The notes: generated by a model from the sequence alone, not told the origin. A stretch of DNA of 64,000 bases from Alphaproteobacteria bacterium HGW-Alphaproteobacteria-7 (GCA_002842735.1 PHEB01000019.1:1-64000), one strand, 5' to 3'; counted from the first letter of the stretch, positions 8,919 through 18,040 are shown. A program made the numbers and translations.

Positions 8919-10538
8919 TCGGCAGCTTCCGCCCGGAACGCCGCCGCGATGCGTTCGGCCAGCGCCATCGCGACCGCGCTCTTGGGCATTTCGTTGAGCG
9001 TTTCGACCCCTTCGGCACTGACGATATGCACGCGGTTCATGTCGCCGCCCATCACGTCACCCGAAACATCATTTGCAACGATCCAGTCGGCCACCTTGCG
9101 TTTGCGTTTCTGTTTGGCGTTTTCGATCACGTTTTCGGTTTCAGCAGCAAAGCCGATCACCAGTCCTGGGCGTTTGGCACCGGTCGCGAGATTGGTCAGG
9201 ATATCGGGATTTTCGGTCAGCATCAGCGCAGGCGGAGCCGATCCGCGCTTCTTGATCTTTTCGCCGCGATATTCCTTGGGCCGCCAATCGGCCACCGCGG
9301 CAACCATCACCGCGACATCGGCAGGCAACGACCGCTTGACCGTTTCGGCCATTTCCTGCGCGCTTTCCACGTCCAGTCGCTTGACCCCAGCCGGGGTTTT
9401 CAACGCGACCGGCCCGGCCACCAGCGTTACCCGCGCGCCCAGCGCGGCGGCGGCGGCGGCAATGGCAAAGCCTTGCTTCCCGCTCGACCGGTTGGCGATG
9501 TAGCGCACCGGATCAATCGCTTCCCAGGTCGGCCCGGCAGGATGCGGCAATGCCGAAATCGGCGCCTTCGGGCACCTCGCCCAACACCGCCTCGATTTCA
9601 TCGGGCGTGGCCGGGGCGATCGGTTCGGGCGCGCTTTTGCGCGGGTCCACCTCGTGATTGATGGCGGCGATGTCGATCGGCGGGGCAGCGTTGGCGCTTC
9701 CCTTCCGCGCGAGCAACGGGCCGCCCAGATCGGGGGCAAACTCGGGTGCGGGTTCTTCTTCGGGCGGGGGAAGATCGCCTTCTTCAAGCGGCGGCAAATC
9801 TTCGTATTCGGCCTCGATCTCCTCGTGGCTGCGCTTGGCGGTCGACCGCGGGATGATCCGGGAAAAGAAGCTGCTGAGCGCGCCCTCAGGCATGGCTGCA
9901 TCGCCAGCACCATCGTCCCCGCCATCTTCATCGCCTTCAAGCGCTTCGATCGGGATTTCCGGGCGCGGCAGGGCGGCGGGTGCGGGCACATCAATGCCGA
10001 GATGATCGGCAATCGCGCGCCAGATCGCGCCGGGTTCAGGCAGGCGGCCATAGCCGAATTCACCGCAGGCCATCGGGCCTTCATCGGGGTGGAGCACAGT
10101 GACGCCCGCCGATTTCAGCACGGCAATATTGCGCTGGGTCGCTTCGTGTTCCCACATCCGCACATTCATCGCGGGCACCGCTATCACCGGCTTGTCCGTG
10201 GCAAGGATCAACGTGGTCGCCAGATCATCGGCAATCCCGCTGGCCATCTTGGCGAGCAGATCAGCCGTTGCCGGGCACACCACCACCAGATCCGCTTCTC
10301 GGCTGAGCTGGATATGCCCCATCTCGGCCTCGTTCTTGAGGTCGAACAGGTTGGTGTAAACCTGATTTTCGCTGAGCGCGGCGAGCGCCATCGGGGTGAC
10401 GAATTGCTGCCCGCCCTTGGTGATGACGCAGGTGACATCGCCGCCACCCTTGCGGATCAGGCGCACCAGTTCGCAGGCCTTGTAGGCCGCGATCCCGCCG
10501 CCCACGACCAACAGAACCTTTGGTCCCGCTGCGCCCAT
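8915..10538 (-). pseudogene. coaBC: coaBC, bifunctional coenzyme A biosynthesis gene with a frame disruption
   Basis: The 5' part (10538-9513, 341 codons then TGA) is a complete CoaC decarboxylase domain with His75, PAMN (Asn125) and Cys158, numbered as in E. coli. The 3' part, in the +1-shifted frame from about 9535, is CoaB, entered at AGPTWEAIDPVRYIANRSSG. The conserved strand normally just before AGPT (LVT-like) is absent from both frames, so a small deletion lies near 9530-9545. Between the domains sits an acidic Pro/Glu-rich linker of about 150 residues, far longer than usual. CoaBC is normally essential, so a sequencing or assembly error, or function as two peptides, must be considered. 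AGGAGTG precedes the ATG. Confidence 0.8.
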
Positions 10539-10651
10539 TCCCGTCACACTCCTTGTTGCCCCGCTGGTCCGGCGCGTCACACACTCCCTAGCGCCCTGCC
10601 CCAGTCGCGCCAAGCCCAGCAAACGTCATGCTCCACGGTGGTTAATATTGT

Positions 10652-10703
10652 GCTTATACCAAAGCATGATGAGGTCTGTTTCAACGCGCTGGTATAAAGC
10701 GCG
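10652..10703. repeat. Degenerate copy of a TACCAAAGC-type interspersed palindrome
   Basis: TTATACCA (10654-10661) is mirrored by TGGTATAA (10690-10697). The segment resembles the hairpin at 20002-20036 (ACCAAAGC, GATGAG, CGCGCT and GGTAT in the same order). An inner perfect hairpin CGCGCT/AGCGCG spans 10685-10703. It lies between coaBC and the divergent DUF4345 gene. Confidence 0.5.
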
Positions 10704-10740
10704 TGATAGCCATAGGCTGGTGCGTGAAGGGGATTGATCC

Positions 10741-11127
10741 ATGATTATCGCATTGCGCATTGCGCTCGCCCTGTTGGGCGTGCTGTTTGTTTGGACGGGT
10801 TTGAGATTTCTGACCGATCCCGCCGTCGCTGGGGCTGGCTTCGGCATTACCGCATCTGGTCCGCAGGGCCTGTCGAGCATGAGGGCGGATTTCACCGCTT
10901 TCTTCTGGGTTGCGGGCGGAGCGTTCCTGCTGGGGGCGTGGAAACGCAATGGCACGGTGCTGCTGGCAACCGCAGCCTTGATGGGGATCGCCATTGCCGG
11001 GCGCAGCATCAGCCTGGTGCTTGATGGCACCTATGACGGGTGGTTCGTGCCCATGGGCGTGGAAGCCGTATCGGTGATCCTTGCGCTGATCGGCAGCCGC
11101 GTGCTGCCCGAGAAGATTAAACCCTAA
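10741..11127 (+). CDS. DUF4345 family membrane protein
   Basis: 128 aa with four predicted membrane helices (about residues 3-22, 46-66, 74-92 and 103-121). The conserved SMRADFTAFFWVAGG region is typical of DUF4345. Function is unknown. Its stop codon overlaps the stop of convergent ubiB (11124-11127). Confidence 0.8.
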   Translation: MIIALRIALALLGVLFVWTGLRFLTDPAVAGAGFGITASGPQGLSSMRADFTAFFWVAGGAFLLGAWKRNGTVLLATAALMGIAIAGRSISLVLDGTYDGWFVPMGVEAVSVILALIGSRVLPEKIKP

Positions 11128-12686
11128 AGCAGTCCCGCCACCGTCGCACCCCATACCGCGCCTGCGCCGACCAGCCCGGCGATGAAATAGCCGATCCAGC
11201 CGCCACCTGCGCCTTGACTGCGGTCGGTGAGCAGCGGGATTTCAGGCAGTGGCGGCGGTTCGGGCGCGCCGCCTTTGGGCGGGAATTTTTCCTCCAGCCG
11301 CCGGATCAGGCCGGGCAGGCGGAACAATGTCTCGGTGTCCTGTTTCAGCCGGTCTGCCAACGCAGCCTCCGGCCCCAACTCGTCGCGAATCCAGCTCCGC
11401 ACGTAAGGCGCGGCGGTATCCCACATATTGATATCGGGGTTCAGCTGCGTGGCGATGCCTTCGACCATCACCATCGTTTTTTGCAGCAGCAGCAGGTGCG
11501 GCTGGGTCTGCATATCGAAATCGCGGGTGATCGCGAACAGCCCGTCGAGCATCTGGCCGACGCTGAGTTCCTTCACCGGCTTGCCGCGCATCGGTTCACC
11601 CACCGCGCGCAGTGCCGTGGCGAATTCGCCGACCGAATGATAACTCGGCACATATTGCGCTTCGAAATGGATTTCTGCGACCCGCCGGTAATTGCCCGTG
11701 GTCAGGCCGTAGAGAATCTCTGCCAACCATTGCCGCGCGCGCCGGTCGATCCGGCCCATGATCCCGAAATCAATCGCGGCGATAGTGCCGTCATCCTCCA
11801 CGAACAGGTTACCCTGATGCATATCGGCATGGAAAAATCCGGCGCTGATCGCCTGCGTCAGAAAGCTGATCACCAGTTTTTCCGACAGCGCGGCAAGATC
11901 GTGCCCGCGCGCGCGCAATTCGTCGACCCGGCTGATCTTGATCCCGTCGATCCATTCAATCGTCAGCACCCGGCCATTGGTGCGATCCCAGTCGATGCCG
12001 GGGATGCGATAGCCGGGAACGCCCGCCATCTGTTCGGCAAGCTCGCTGGCAGAGGCCGCCTCGCGCCGCAGATCGAGTTCGGAATTGGTCCAGCGTTTGA
12101 AATTGGCGATGGTCAGGCGCGGGCGCAGACGCTCAGCCTCCCCGCCGCCCATCGCTTCAAGGTGCGCGGCGGCCCATTCATAGGTCTGGATGTCGCGGGC
12201 AAACTTCTCACGGATGCCGGGACGCAGCACTTTGATCGCGACCTTGCGGCCATCGGTGGTGATACCCTTGTGCACCTGCGCGATGGACGCCGCACCAACC
12301 GGTTCGGGATCGATTTCCGCGAACAGCTTGTCAATCGGCTGGCCAAAGCTGCCCTCAATCGCCGCCTTGATGTCGGCAAACGGCACCGGCGGCAGGCTGT
12401 CTTGCAAGGACAGGAGATTGTTCGCCGCTTCCTCGCCCACCAGATCGGGCCGGGTGGCGAGGCTTTGGCCCAGCTTGATCGCTGCCGGGCCGATGGCGCG
12501 GAACGCTCCGGCATAATCGGGCGTGCCGCGTTTACCGGTCAGCGTGGCGAGCCGCGCCAGCCGCACCATTCGGCGCAGCGTTGCGGGCGCGTTGGGATCA
12601 TTCTCGATCCCCACCAGCGCCCGGCGGCGCGCCAGCGTCACGCCCCAGCGCGCAAGGCGGAAGATATGCGTTGCGGAACTTGTCAC
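11124..12686 (-). CDS. ubiB: UbiB family ubiquinone biosynthesis protein (atypical kinase)
   Basis: 520 aa from a GTG. ABC1/ADCK-type kinase-like fold: the KLGQSLATRPDLVG (KxGQ) motif, the Ala-rich AASIAQVHKG loop in place of the P-loop, and GFFHADMHQGNL for the catalytic and metal loop. Two C-terminal hydrophobic helices anchor it in the inner membrane. UbiB supports aerobic coenzyme Q synthesis as an ATPase rather than a protein kinase. It starts 3 bp after ubiE. Confidence 0.95.
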   Translation of the reverse strand: MTSSATHIFRLARWGVTLARRRALVGIENDPNAPATLRRMVRLARLATLTGKRGTPDYAGAFRAIGPAAIKLGQSLATRPDLVGEEAANNLLSLQDSLPPVPFADIKAAIEGSFGQPIDKLFAEIDPEPVGAASIAQVHKGITTDGRKVAIKVLRPGIREKFARDIQTYEWAAAHLEAMGGGEAERLRPRLTIANFKRWTNSELDLRREAASASELAEQMAGVPGYRIPGIDWDRTNGRVLTIEWIDGIKISRVDELRARGHDLAALSEKLVISFLTQAISAGFFHADMHQGNLFVEDDGTIAAIDFGIMGRIDRRARQWLAEILYGLTTGNYRRVAEIHFEAQYVPSYHSVGEFATALRAVGEPMRGKPVKELSVGQMLDGLFAITRDFDMQTQPHLLLLQKTMVMVEGIATQLNPDINMWDTAAPYVRSWIRDELGPEAALADRLKQDTETLFRLPGLIRRLEEKFPPKGGAPEPPPLPEIPLLTDRSQGAGGGWIGYFIAGLVGAGAVWGATVAGLL

Positions 12687-12689
12687 GCG

Positions 12690-13445
12690 TTAAATCTTCC
12701 ATCCCGAATGGATCGCCACCAGCCCGCCCATGATCGGTTCGACCCGCGTATTGGCAAAACCGGCGTTGCGGATCATCGCTTCAAACGCGGGCATCGGCGG
12801 GAACTTGCGGATCGATTCGGCCAGATAGCGGTAGGAATCGGCATCGCCCGCAATCATCTGCCCCATGCGCGGCAACAGGTGTTCGGAATAGATATCATAG
12901 GCCTGTTTCAGCCCCGACCATTCGACGGTCGAGAATTCGAGGCAGAAAAACCGCCCGCCCGGTCGTAGCACGCGCAGCGCCTCGGCCAGCGCGCGGTCGA
13001 TATGGGTGACGTTGCGGATGCCGAACGCGATGGTGTAAGCGTCGAAGGTGTTGGCGGGGAAGCTCACTTCCTCGGCGTTCTGGCAGGTGAAGACGAGGCT
13101 GCCATCTTCCTCGCCCAAGCCCCGCTCCAGCGCGCGTTCGGCGCCCACGTCGAGCATATCCTGATTGATATCGGCAACGGTGATATGCGCGCCGCGCTCC
13201 GCCATGCGGAAAGCAATGTCGCCGGTGCCGCCCGCCATGTCGAGGATCTGCTCACCTGCCTGCGGTTTCACGCGTTTGACGAAACGATCCTTCCACAGCC
13301 GGTGCATCCCGCCCGACATGGCATCATTCATGATGTCGTATTTGCGCGCGACGCTGGAGAAAACCTCGCCCACTTTGCGGGTCTTTTCTTGCGGGCTGAC
13401 CTGCGTGTAGCCGAAGGAAACGGTATCGTCAGTGCTCTGTGTCAT
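12690..13445 (-). CDS. ubiE: Demethylmenaquinone/ubiquinone C-methyltransferase
   Basis: 251 aa from ATG 13445; a longer in-frame extension to 13544 overlaps mutM and lacks homology. SAM-binding motif I is DMAGGTGDIAF and the family motif FGIRNVTHIDRALAEALRVL is present in the middle. It methylates the quinone ring at C5 in ubiquinone synthesis. It forms a ubiE-ubiB unit and is divergent from mutM. Confidence 0.95.
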   Translation of the reverse strand: MTQSTDDTVSFGYTQVSPQEKTRKVGEVFSSVARKYDIMNDAMSGGMHRLWKDRFVKRVKPQAGEQILDMAGGTGDIAFRMAERGAHITVADINQDMLDVGAERALERGLGEEDGSLVFTCQNAEEVSFPANTFDAYTIAFGIRNVTHIDRALAEALRVLRPGGRFFCLEFSTVEWSGLKQAYDIYSEHLLPRMGQMIAGDADSYRYLAESIRKFPPMPAFEAMIRNAGFANTRVEPIMGGLVAIHSGWKI

Positions 13446-13516
13446 GCGGCGTTCCCTAGAGGGAATTGAGCCGGGCGCAAAGGGTGTTAGAGGGGTTCCC
13501 ATGTGCGAAGTTTGCA

Positions 13517-14332
13517 ATGCCTGAACTCCCCGAAGTCGAAACAACGGTGCGTGGCCTCGCGCGGTTCCTCGATGGCGAACGGATTACCCGCGTCACATTG
13601 AACCGCCCCAATCTGCGCCGCCCCTTCCCCGCCGATCTGGTGCAGATGTTGTCCGGAGCGCAAGTGACCGGCCTTTCGCGGCGGGCGAAATACGGCCTGA
13701 TCCATCTGAACCGCGATGCGACGATGATCTTCCATCTGGGGATGAGCGGGCGCTGGCGGATCGATCCCGAAACCCCTGATCCCCACGATCACCTGCTGCT
13801 GGAAACCGCAGACCACCGCTTTGCCCTATGCGATCCGCGCCGCTTTGGTTCGGTCGATCTGCTGGCAACAGATGCATTGGATGCATGGCCGCAATTCGCC
13901 GCGCTTGGCCCCGAACCGTTGGGGCCGGGGTTGACCGCAGCCCACCTGAAAGCCGCACTGGCGGGCAAGGTGCAACCGGTCAAACTGTGCCTGCTCGATC
14001 AGCGGATCGTCGCGGGGCTCGGCAATATCTATGTGTGCGAGGCGCTGTGGCACGCTGGTATCCGCCCAACCCGGCCCGCGGGCAAGGTATCGGGGCCGCA
14101 ATTGGCGCGGCTGGTGCCCGCGATCCGCGACGTGCTCGACGCCGCGATCCGCGCTGGTGGCTCCAGCTTGCGCGATTATGCGCAGCCCGATGGCGAGCTT
14201 GGCTATTTCGCCAGCAGCTTTGATGTCTATGGCCGCGAAGGGCAGGCCTGCCACAGCGACGATGGCGGGGTGATCGCCCGCATCGCGCAGGGCGGGCGCA
14301 GCACATGGTATTGCCCGATCTGCCAGAAGTAG
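13517..14332 (+). CDS. mutM: Formamidopyrimidine-DNA glycosylase
   Basis: 271 aa from ATG 13517, giving the obligatory N-terminus PELPEVETT after Met removal (catalytic Pro and Glu). The RRAKYGLI lysine is also present. It excises 8-oxoguanine and cuts abasic sites. The C-terminal zinc finger is unusual: YCPICQK keeps the second Cys pair, but the first pair reads CHSDDGG, with only one Cys. Divergent from ubiE with 71 bp between. Confidence 0.95.
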   Translation: MPELPEVETTVRGLARFLDGERITRVTLNRPNLRRPFPADLVQMLSGAQVTGLSRRAKYGLIHLNRDATMIFHLGMSGRWRIDPETPDPHDHLLLETADHRFALCDPRRFGSVDLLATDALDAWPQFAALGPEPLGPGLTAAHLKAALAGKVQPVKLCLLDQRIVAGLGNIYVCEALWHAGIRPTRPAGKVSGPQLARLVPAIRDVLDAAIRAGGSSLRDYAQPDGELGYFASSFDVYGREGQACHSDDGGVIARIAQGGRSTWYCPICQK

Positions 14333-14483
14333 GGGAGAATCGTTGACCTTGTGCGCATCAGCGACTATGCGCGCTGCTTTCCGGCGGTAGGACCATGCGT
14401 CCGACCCCTTATTTTCGAGCACACCGAACAGTTTTCCCGGCCCGCTAAGGCGGCCAGAACCAAACGCGAGACAGACACGAATT

Positions 14484-14744
14484 ATGGCCAACACGCCGCA
14501 AGCCAAAAAGCGCATCCGCCGCAACACCGCCCGCGCCGAAATCAACGGTGCGCGCATCAGCCGCATCCGTAGCTTCATCAAGAAGGTCGAATCGGCTTGC
14601 GAAGCTGGTGACAAAGACGCCGCTGCCGTGGCGCTCAAGGCCGCTCAGCCGGAAATGGCTCGCGGCGTCGCTCGCGGCGTGCTGCACAAGAACACCGTGG
14701 CGCGCAAATTGTCGCGGCTGACGCGCCGAGTCGCCACGCTCTGA
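14484..14744 (+). CDS. rpsT: 30S ribosomal protein S20
   Basis: 86 aa, Lys/Arg-rich, starting [20 protein letters not shown] with the C-terminal [15 protein letters not shown] typical of S20. It binds 16S rRNA early in 30S assembly. A TTGACC box at 14343-14348 followed 17 bp later by TATGCG is a weak promoter candidate. A terminator follows at 14815. Confidence 0.97.
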   Translation: MANTPQAKKRIRRNTARAEINGARISRIRSFIKKVESACEAGDKDAAAVALKAAQPEMARGVARGVLHKNTVARKLSRLTRRVATL

Positions 14745-14745
14745 T

Positions 14746-15262
14746 TCGTTTTGGGCAGCTTTGTAAGCGTGCTTAATGGGCGTTTACGGGTTGCAAAAAA
14801 TGCAAATGACCTGTCGGGTCGCGCTCAACCAGCGCGGCCCGTTTTGGTTTGTGGCGATTGTGACAGGGCGAACCCTCACAAATGTCAGGATTCCTCGCGA
14901 TTCGCATAGCATCTCACCCGGTTATTGTGTGAATTCATGCACTTGAATGCAAGTCTGCGGCATTGCGCCGAGTCAACAGGAATATTTCACTTTTTTTAAA
15001 AGTCCGTGCTTGCGCAAACCTGCAGGGAGTTCTTTAGATAGCCCCTGTCCGGTGCGATTTCGCCTGGGCCTTTACAAACTGGCCGACAGGGGGGGGCTTC
15101 GGAAACTCGGTTTCCGGAGCAGGCAAGATATTGCCTGTCGCAATGGGGAAGGCATGATTCTGCGATCCATAGGGGCGCGCAGAACAGGCATGGATTGGGG
15201 ACGAGATTGTGCACAAAATCGACAAGGCACGGACATCCGGCCGACAGGCGGATGAACATCTG
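14746..15262 (+). promoter_or_regulatory. dnaA upstream region with GANTC cluster and folded leader
   Basis: About 500 bp without a gene. GANTC, the CcrM methylation target, occurs at 14743, 14889, 14899, 14970 and 15156, more often than chance. From 15042 the strand that would be the dnaA leader can fold. CCCCTGTC (15042-15049) pairs with GACAGGGG (15085-15092), enclosing a GGCC/GGCC hairpin (15067-15084). Next come a 10-bp stem (15097-15119, loop TCG) and the abutting perfect CAGGCAA-GATA-TTGCCTG hairpin (15120-15137). I see no good DnaA box (TTATNCACA), so not an obvious oriC. Confidence 0.5.
14815..14845 (+). terminator. Terminator of rpsT
   Basis: CGGGTCGCGCT (14815-14825) pairs with AGCGCGGCCCG (14831-14841) with one G-T wobble and a 5-nt loop, followed by TTTTGGTTT. 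Confidence 0.85.
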
Positions 15263-16666
15263 ATGGAAGACGCAGAAGCCGTAAACCTTGCCGCCGATTG
15301 GTCTGATATCAGCCAGGGCCTGCGCAAGGATCTGGGCCACCAATTGCACAGCCAGTGGATCAAGCCGATCCAGCTTGGCAATATCAATCGCGAAACCGGC
15401 ACGCTCGATCTCTATCTGCCGACCGAATTTTCAGCCAACTGGGTGCGTGACCGTTTCCATGATCGGCTGCAACTGGCGTGGAAAATCGCGCGCAGCGAAG
15501 TGCGCAGCGTCAACATCCAGGTGCACCCCGGCCGCCGCCAGCTGCCCGAATTGCGATTGGATGGTGGCCGCCGCCCCGCCAATGACGGCGCATCGGCAAT
15601 CGCGATGGCCGCAGGCGCGATGGGCGATGCCAGCTTCACATCATCGGTCGGGCTTGATCCGTCGCTGACCTTTGCCGCATTTGTCACGGGCGAAGCCAAC
15701 GTGCTGGCCTGCAACGCAGCCCAGCGCATGGCCGCGCTGGAACAGCCGCAGTTTTCCCCGCTCTACCTCAAGGCGGCGACCGGGCAGGGCAAGACCCACC
15801 TGCTGCACGCCATCGGCCACGCCTATCTGCAAACCCATCCGCGCGCGCGCATCTTCTACTGTTCGGCCGAACGCTTCATGGTCGAATTCGTGCAGGCGTT
15901 GAAATCGAGCCAGACCATCGAATTCAAGGCGCGGCTGCGCAGCTTTGACCTGCTGCTGGTGGACGATATCCAGTTCATCATCGGCAAGGCGAGCGCGCAG
16001 GAAGAACTGCTCTACACCATCGATGCGCTGCTGGCCGAAGGCAAGCGGTTGGTGTTCGCCGCTGACCGCGCCCCGCAGGCGCTCGACGGCGTCGAACCGC
16101 GCCTGCTTTCGCGTCTGTCGATGGGGCTGGTGGCCGATATCCAGCCCGCCGATATCGAACTGCGCAAGAAAATCCTGGTGTCCAAACTGACCCGCTTTGC
16201 TGCGATTGCGGTGCCTGATGACGTGATCGAATTCCTCGCCCGCACCATCACCCGCAATGTGCGCGAACTGGTTGGCGGCCTCAACAAGCTGATCGCCTAC
16301 GCCCAGCTCACCGGGCAGGAAGTGAAACTTCAGCTGGCCGAAGAACAGCTCACCGATATCCTTTCGGCCAACCGCCGCCGGATCACCATTGACGAGATTC
16401 AGCGCACGGTGTGCCAGTTCTACCGCATCGACCGCGCGGAAATGAGCAGCAAACGCCGCGCGCGTGCGGTTGTCCGCCCGCGTCAGGTGGCGATGTATCT
16501 ATCCAAGGTGCTGACCCCGCGTTCCTATCCCGAAATCGGGCGCAAGTTCGGCGGGCGCGACCATTCCACCGTGATCCACGCGGTGCGCCTGATCGAAGAC
16601 CTGCGCACCCGCGATGCCGACATGGACGGCGATGTGCGCAGCCTGCTGCGCCAGCTGGAAAGCTGA
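15263..16666 (+). CDS. dnaA: Chromosomal replication initiator DnaA
   Basis: 467 aa from ATG 15263. An in-frame GTG at 15209, preceded by GGGGA, would add 18 residues and cannot be excluded. Domain I is at the N-terminus; the AAA+ core has Walker B LLLVDDIQF near residue 230 and the SRLSMGLVADIQ arginine-finger region. Domain IV ends with the DNA-binding signature GRDHSTVIHA near 430. Walker A is atypical: KAATGQGKTH, with Ala where most DnaA have Gly-Gly. It opens oriC and acts as a transcription factor. Confidence 0.95.
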   Translation: MEDAEAVNLAADWSDISQGLRKDLGHQLHSQWIKPIQLGNINRETGTLDLYLPTEFSANWVRDRFHDRLQLAWKIARSEVRSVNIQVHPGRRQLPELRLDGGRRPANDGASAIAMAAGAMGDASFTSSVGLDPSLTFAAFVTGEANVLACNAAQRMAALEQPQFSPLYLKAATGQGKTHLLHAIGHAYLQTHPRARIFYCSAERFMVEFVQALKSSQTIEFKARLRSFDLLLVDDIQFIIGKASAQEELLYTIDALLAEGKRLVFAADRAPQALDGVEPRLLSRLSMGLVADIQPADIELRKKILVSKLTRFAAIAVPDDVIEFLARTITRNVRELVGGLNKLIAYAQLTGQEVKLQLAEEQLTDILSANRRRITIDEIQRTVCQFYRIDRAEMSSKRRARAVVRPRQVAMYLSKVLTPRSYPEIGRKFGGRDHSTVIHAVRLIEDLRTRDADMDGDVRSLLRQLES

Positions 16667-16744
16667 ACCGTTGCAATTGTGCGTTCCGGCGCAATGCAGA
16701 GACAATGCTCGACAGGCGGCGCGCAGGTTGTAAATAGCCTGCCC

Positions 16745-17188
16745 ATGCCCACTCAACCACTTACGCCCGACCAGATCGATCTGCCCGCCAGCGCGTTTCC
16801 GGCGCTGCTGCGCGGCGTCAAGGGGCAATGCCCGCGCTGCGGCGCGGCGGCATTGTTTCGCGCATGGCTGAAACCGGTCGATGCCTGCCCGCATTGCCGG
16901 CAGGATTGGTCGGTGCAGCAGGCCGATGACTTTCCGGCCTATATCGGTATCTTCGTGGTCGGCCACCTGCTTGCGCCGGTGGTGATCGCGATGATCGGCA
17001 CCTTCGGCATGTCGGCTTGGGCAACGCTGGCGATTATCCTGCCGGTGGCGGTGGTGATGCTGATCGCCATGCTGCAACCGGTCAAGGGCGCGGTGATCGC
17101 GTTCCTGTGGTGGCACGGCATCGGCGCGTTCCGGCAGGAACGGCGCGCGGCCCCGCCTGCCCTTGGGGCGCCCGCAGACGAACCATGA
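16745..17188 (+). CDS. DUF983 zinc-ribbon membrane protein
   Basis: 147 aa from ATG 16745. The N-terminus carries two CxxC knuckles (CPRCG and CPHCR, about residues 29 and 47). Two membrane helices follow at roughly residues 62-84 and 88-108. DUF983 proteins are common beside alphaproteobacterial housekeeping genes and have no established function. The stop overlaps the ThiF/MoeB-like gene by 4 bp. Confidence 0.85.
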   Translation: MPTQPLTPDQIDLPASAFPALLRGVKGQCPRCGAAALFRAWLKPVDACPHCRQDWSVQQADDFPAYIGIFVVGHLLAPVVIAMIGTFGMSAWATLAIILPVAVVMLIAMLQPVKGAVIAFLWWHGIGAFRQERRAAPPALGAPADEP

Positions 17189-17958
17189 CCCTCTCGCCCG
17201 CCCGGCTTGATCGTTTTGCCCGCCACATCGTGTTGCCCGAAGTCGGCGGCGCGGGGCAAGTCAGACTGGCGGGCAGCCACGTCGCAATTATCGGGCTTGG
17301 CGGGATTGGCAGCCCCGCATTGCAATATCTGGCGGCGAGCGGGATCGGCAGGCTTACCCTTGTCGATGACGATGTGGTTGATGTCAGCAACCTGCAACGC
17401 CAGACGATCTTCACCACCCGCGATGTCGGCTATGGCAAGGCGGTGTCGGCGCGGCGCTGGCTCGCCAATTTCGACGATACGCTGGCCGTCGACGTGTCCG
17501 ACGCGCGGATCACGCCGGACAATGCCGCCGGCCTGATCGCGGGCGTTGATCTGGTGGTCGACGGCACCGACAATTTCGCCACCCGGCTGGCCGTGTCCGA
17601 TGCCTGCGTGGCGGCAGGGGTTCCGCTGCTGTCGGCCGCCGTCGGGCGGTTTCAGGGGCAGGTCGCCGCATTCGCCGGGCATTTGCCAGGTGAGGCCTGC
17701 TATCGCTGCTTTGTCGGTGATGCCTTTGATGCCGAAGATTGCGATACCTGCGCCGATGACGGGATGCTGGGGGCGATGGCCGGATGGGCAGGCAGCTTTG
17801 CCGCGCTGCAAGCGGTCAAGGTGCTGCTGGCGGGCGCATCGGCGCTGGGCAATCCCGGCTGGGGGCGGCTGCACATCCTCGATGGCCTTGCGCCGGGCCT
17901 ACGCACGATCCGCATCGCCAAGGATGCGGGCTGCCGGGGGTGCGGGTTAGCCGCTTAA
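17185..17958 (+). CDS. ThiF/MoeB-type E1-like adenylyltransferase
   Basis: 257 aa. Nucleotide-binding GLGGIGSPALQYLAASGIG, NLQRQ with the conserved Arg, VDGTDNFATR, and a zinc site formed by CYRC and CRGC at the C-terminus. It adenylates the C-terminal glycine of a ubiquitin-like sulfur carrier (ThiS or MoaD). No rhodanese domain is attached and no thiS or moaD lies nearby, so thiamine versus molybdopterin cannot be decided. Overlaps DUF983 by 4 bp. Confidence 0.88.
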   Translation: MTLSPARLDRFARHIVLPEVGGAGQVRLAGSHVAIIGLGGIGSPALQYLAASGIGRLTLVDDDVVDVSNLQRQTIFTTRDVGYGKAVSARRWLANFDDTLAVDVSDARITPDNAAGLIAGVDLVVDGTDNFATRLAVSDACVAAGVPLLSAAVGRFQGQVAAFAGHLPGEACYRCFVGDAFDAEDCDTCADDGMLGAMAGWAGSFAALQAVKVLLAGASALGNPGWGRLHILDGLAPGLRTIRIAKDAGCRGCGLAA

Positions 17959-18010
17959 AGCATTCTCGAAGGGCTGCCCTTTTTGAGCGACCTTTGTTAA
18001 AGGGGAAAGC

Positions 18011-18040
18011 GGCCCTTCGACAGGCTCTGGGCGAGCGGAG
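18011..18040. repeat. REP-like interspersed element (CCCTTCGACAGGCTC type)
   Basis: CCCTTCGACAGGCTCTGGGC followed by GAGCGGAG matches the short dispersed element common in sphingomonad genomes, whose antisense reading gives PEPVEGP. Its last bases (GGAG) double as the Shine-Dalgarno of dapB. Confidence 0.6.

Noticed and set aside
9540-10084. Upstream open frame of the CoaB half
   Set aside because: Residues before AGPT in that frame are a shadow of the CoaC-linker frame; there is no start near the CoaB homology.
14746-15262. Chromosomal origin next to dnaA
   Set aside because: No TTATNCACA-like DnaA boxes or AT-rich unwinding element; alphaproteobacterial oriC is usually elsewhere.
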